A stretch of 5,567 nucleotides of DNA from Gallionellaceae bacterium. Lineage in GTDB: Bacteria > Pseudomonadota > Gammaproteobacteria > Burkholderiales > Gallionellaceae. The notes beneath the pieces are model-generated. The model ran no database searches. It was not told where the DNA came from and saw only the letters and a program-made list of their open reading frames with translations. The position numbers and the translations under genes are program-made. Positions 5,567-5,567 of the stretch are shown here, piece by piece (the stretch's first letter is position 1; the number at the start of each line of letters is the position of its first letter). The stretch covers positions 1 through 5,567 of the forward strand of contig JAUYFR010000344.1 of assembly GCA_030690855.1 (NCBI GenBank). Direction: 5' to 3'.

Positions 5567-5567
5567 T

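Overview
The window looks like chromosomal DNA of moderate GC from a flagellated Gram-negative bacterium, most likely a betaproteobacterium. I infer this from the protein families and their wording: an NsrR-type Rrf2 regulator, HPP, SirB2 and a betaproteobacterial-style hemerythrin, plus a very short flagellin. The exact genus cannot be read from the sequence. There is no sign of a mobile element, CRISPR array, tRNA or rRNA.

Left part (1-3552, + strand): a tightly packed run of five genes. It starts with the 3' two-thirds or so of an NsrR-like nitric-oxide-sensing repressor, whose start lies beyond the left edge. Then come an HPP-family membrane protein, a SirB2-family membrane protein that overlaps it by 4 bp, a hemerythrin-domain di-iron protein that overlaps SirB2 by 8 bp, and a 524-residue fusion of an aminoglycoside-phosphotransferase-like domain with a P-loop kinase domain, 9 bp further on. 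The spacing (34 bp, overlap, overlap, 9 bp) says one transcription unit. The regulator and the hemerythrin suggest a response to nitric oxide or nitrosative stress; the HPP family has been linked to nitrite transport. The kinase fusion at the end is the least expected member.

Middle (3553-3757): a 205-bp convergent intergenic region without a supported gene. It holds a short hairpin at the end of the kinase gene and one arm of an 11-bp perfect inverted repeat whose other arm lies inside the last flagellin codons. I see no classical U-tract terminator for either side.

Right part (3758-5567, - strand): a compact 271-residue flagellin with a strong ribosome binding site, preceded by a 272-bp leader/intergenic region with two small perfect hairpins. 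Upstream of that lies a 145-residue protein with two EF-hand loops and a Pro/Ala-rich tail. A 247-bp stretch with two hairpins follows, and at the right edge there is probably the last 11 codons of another leftward gene ending in a Lys/Gly-rich tail. The right half is thus a flagellar-type locus converging on the nitrosative-stress-like operon.
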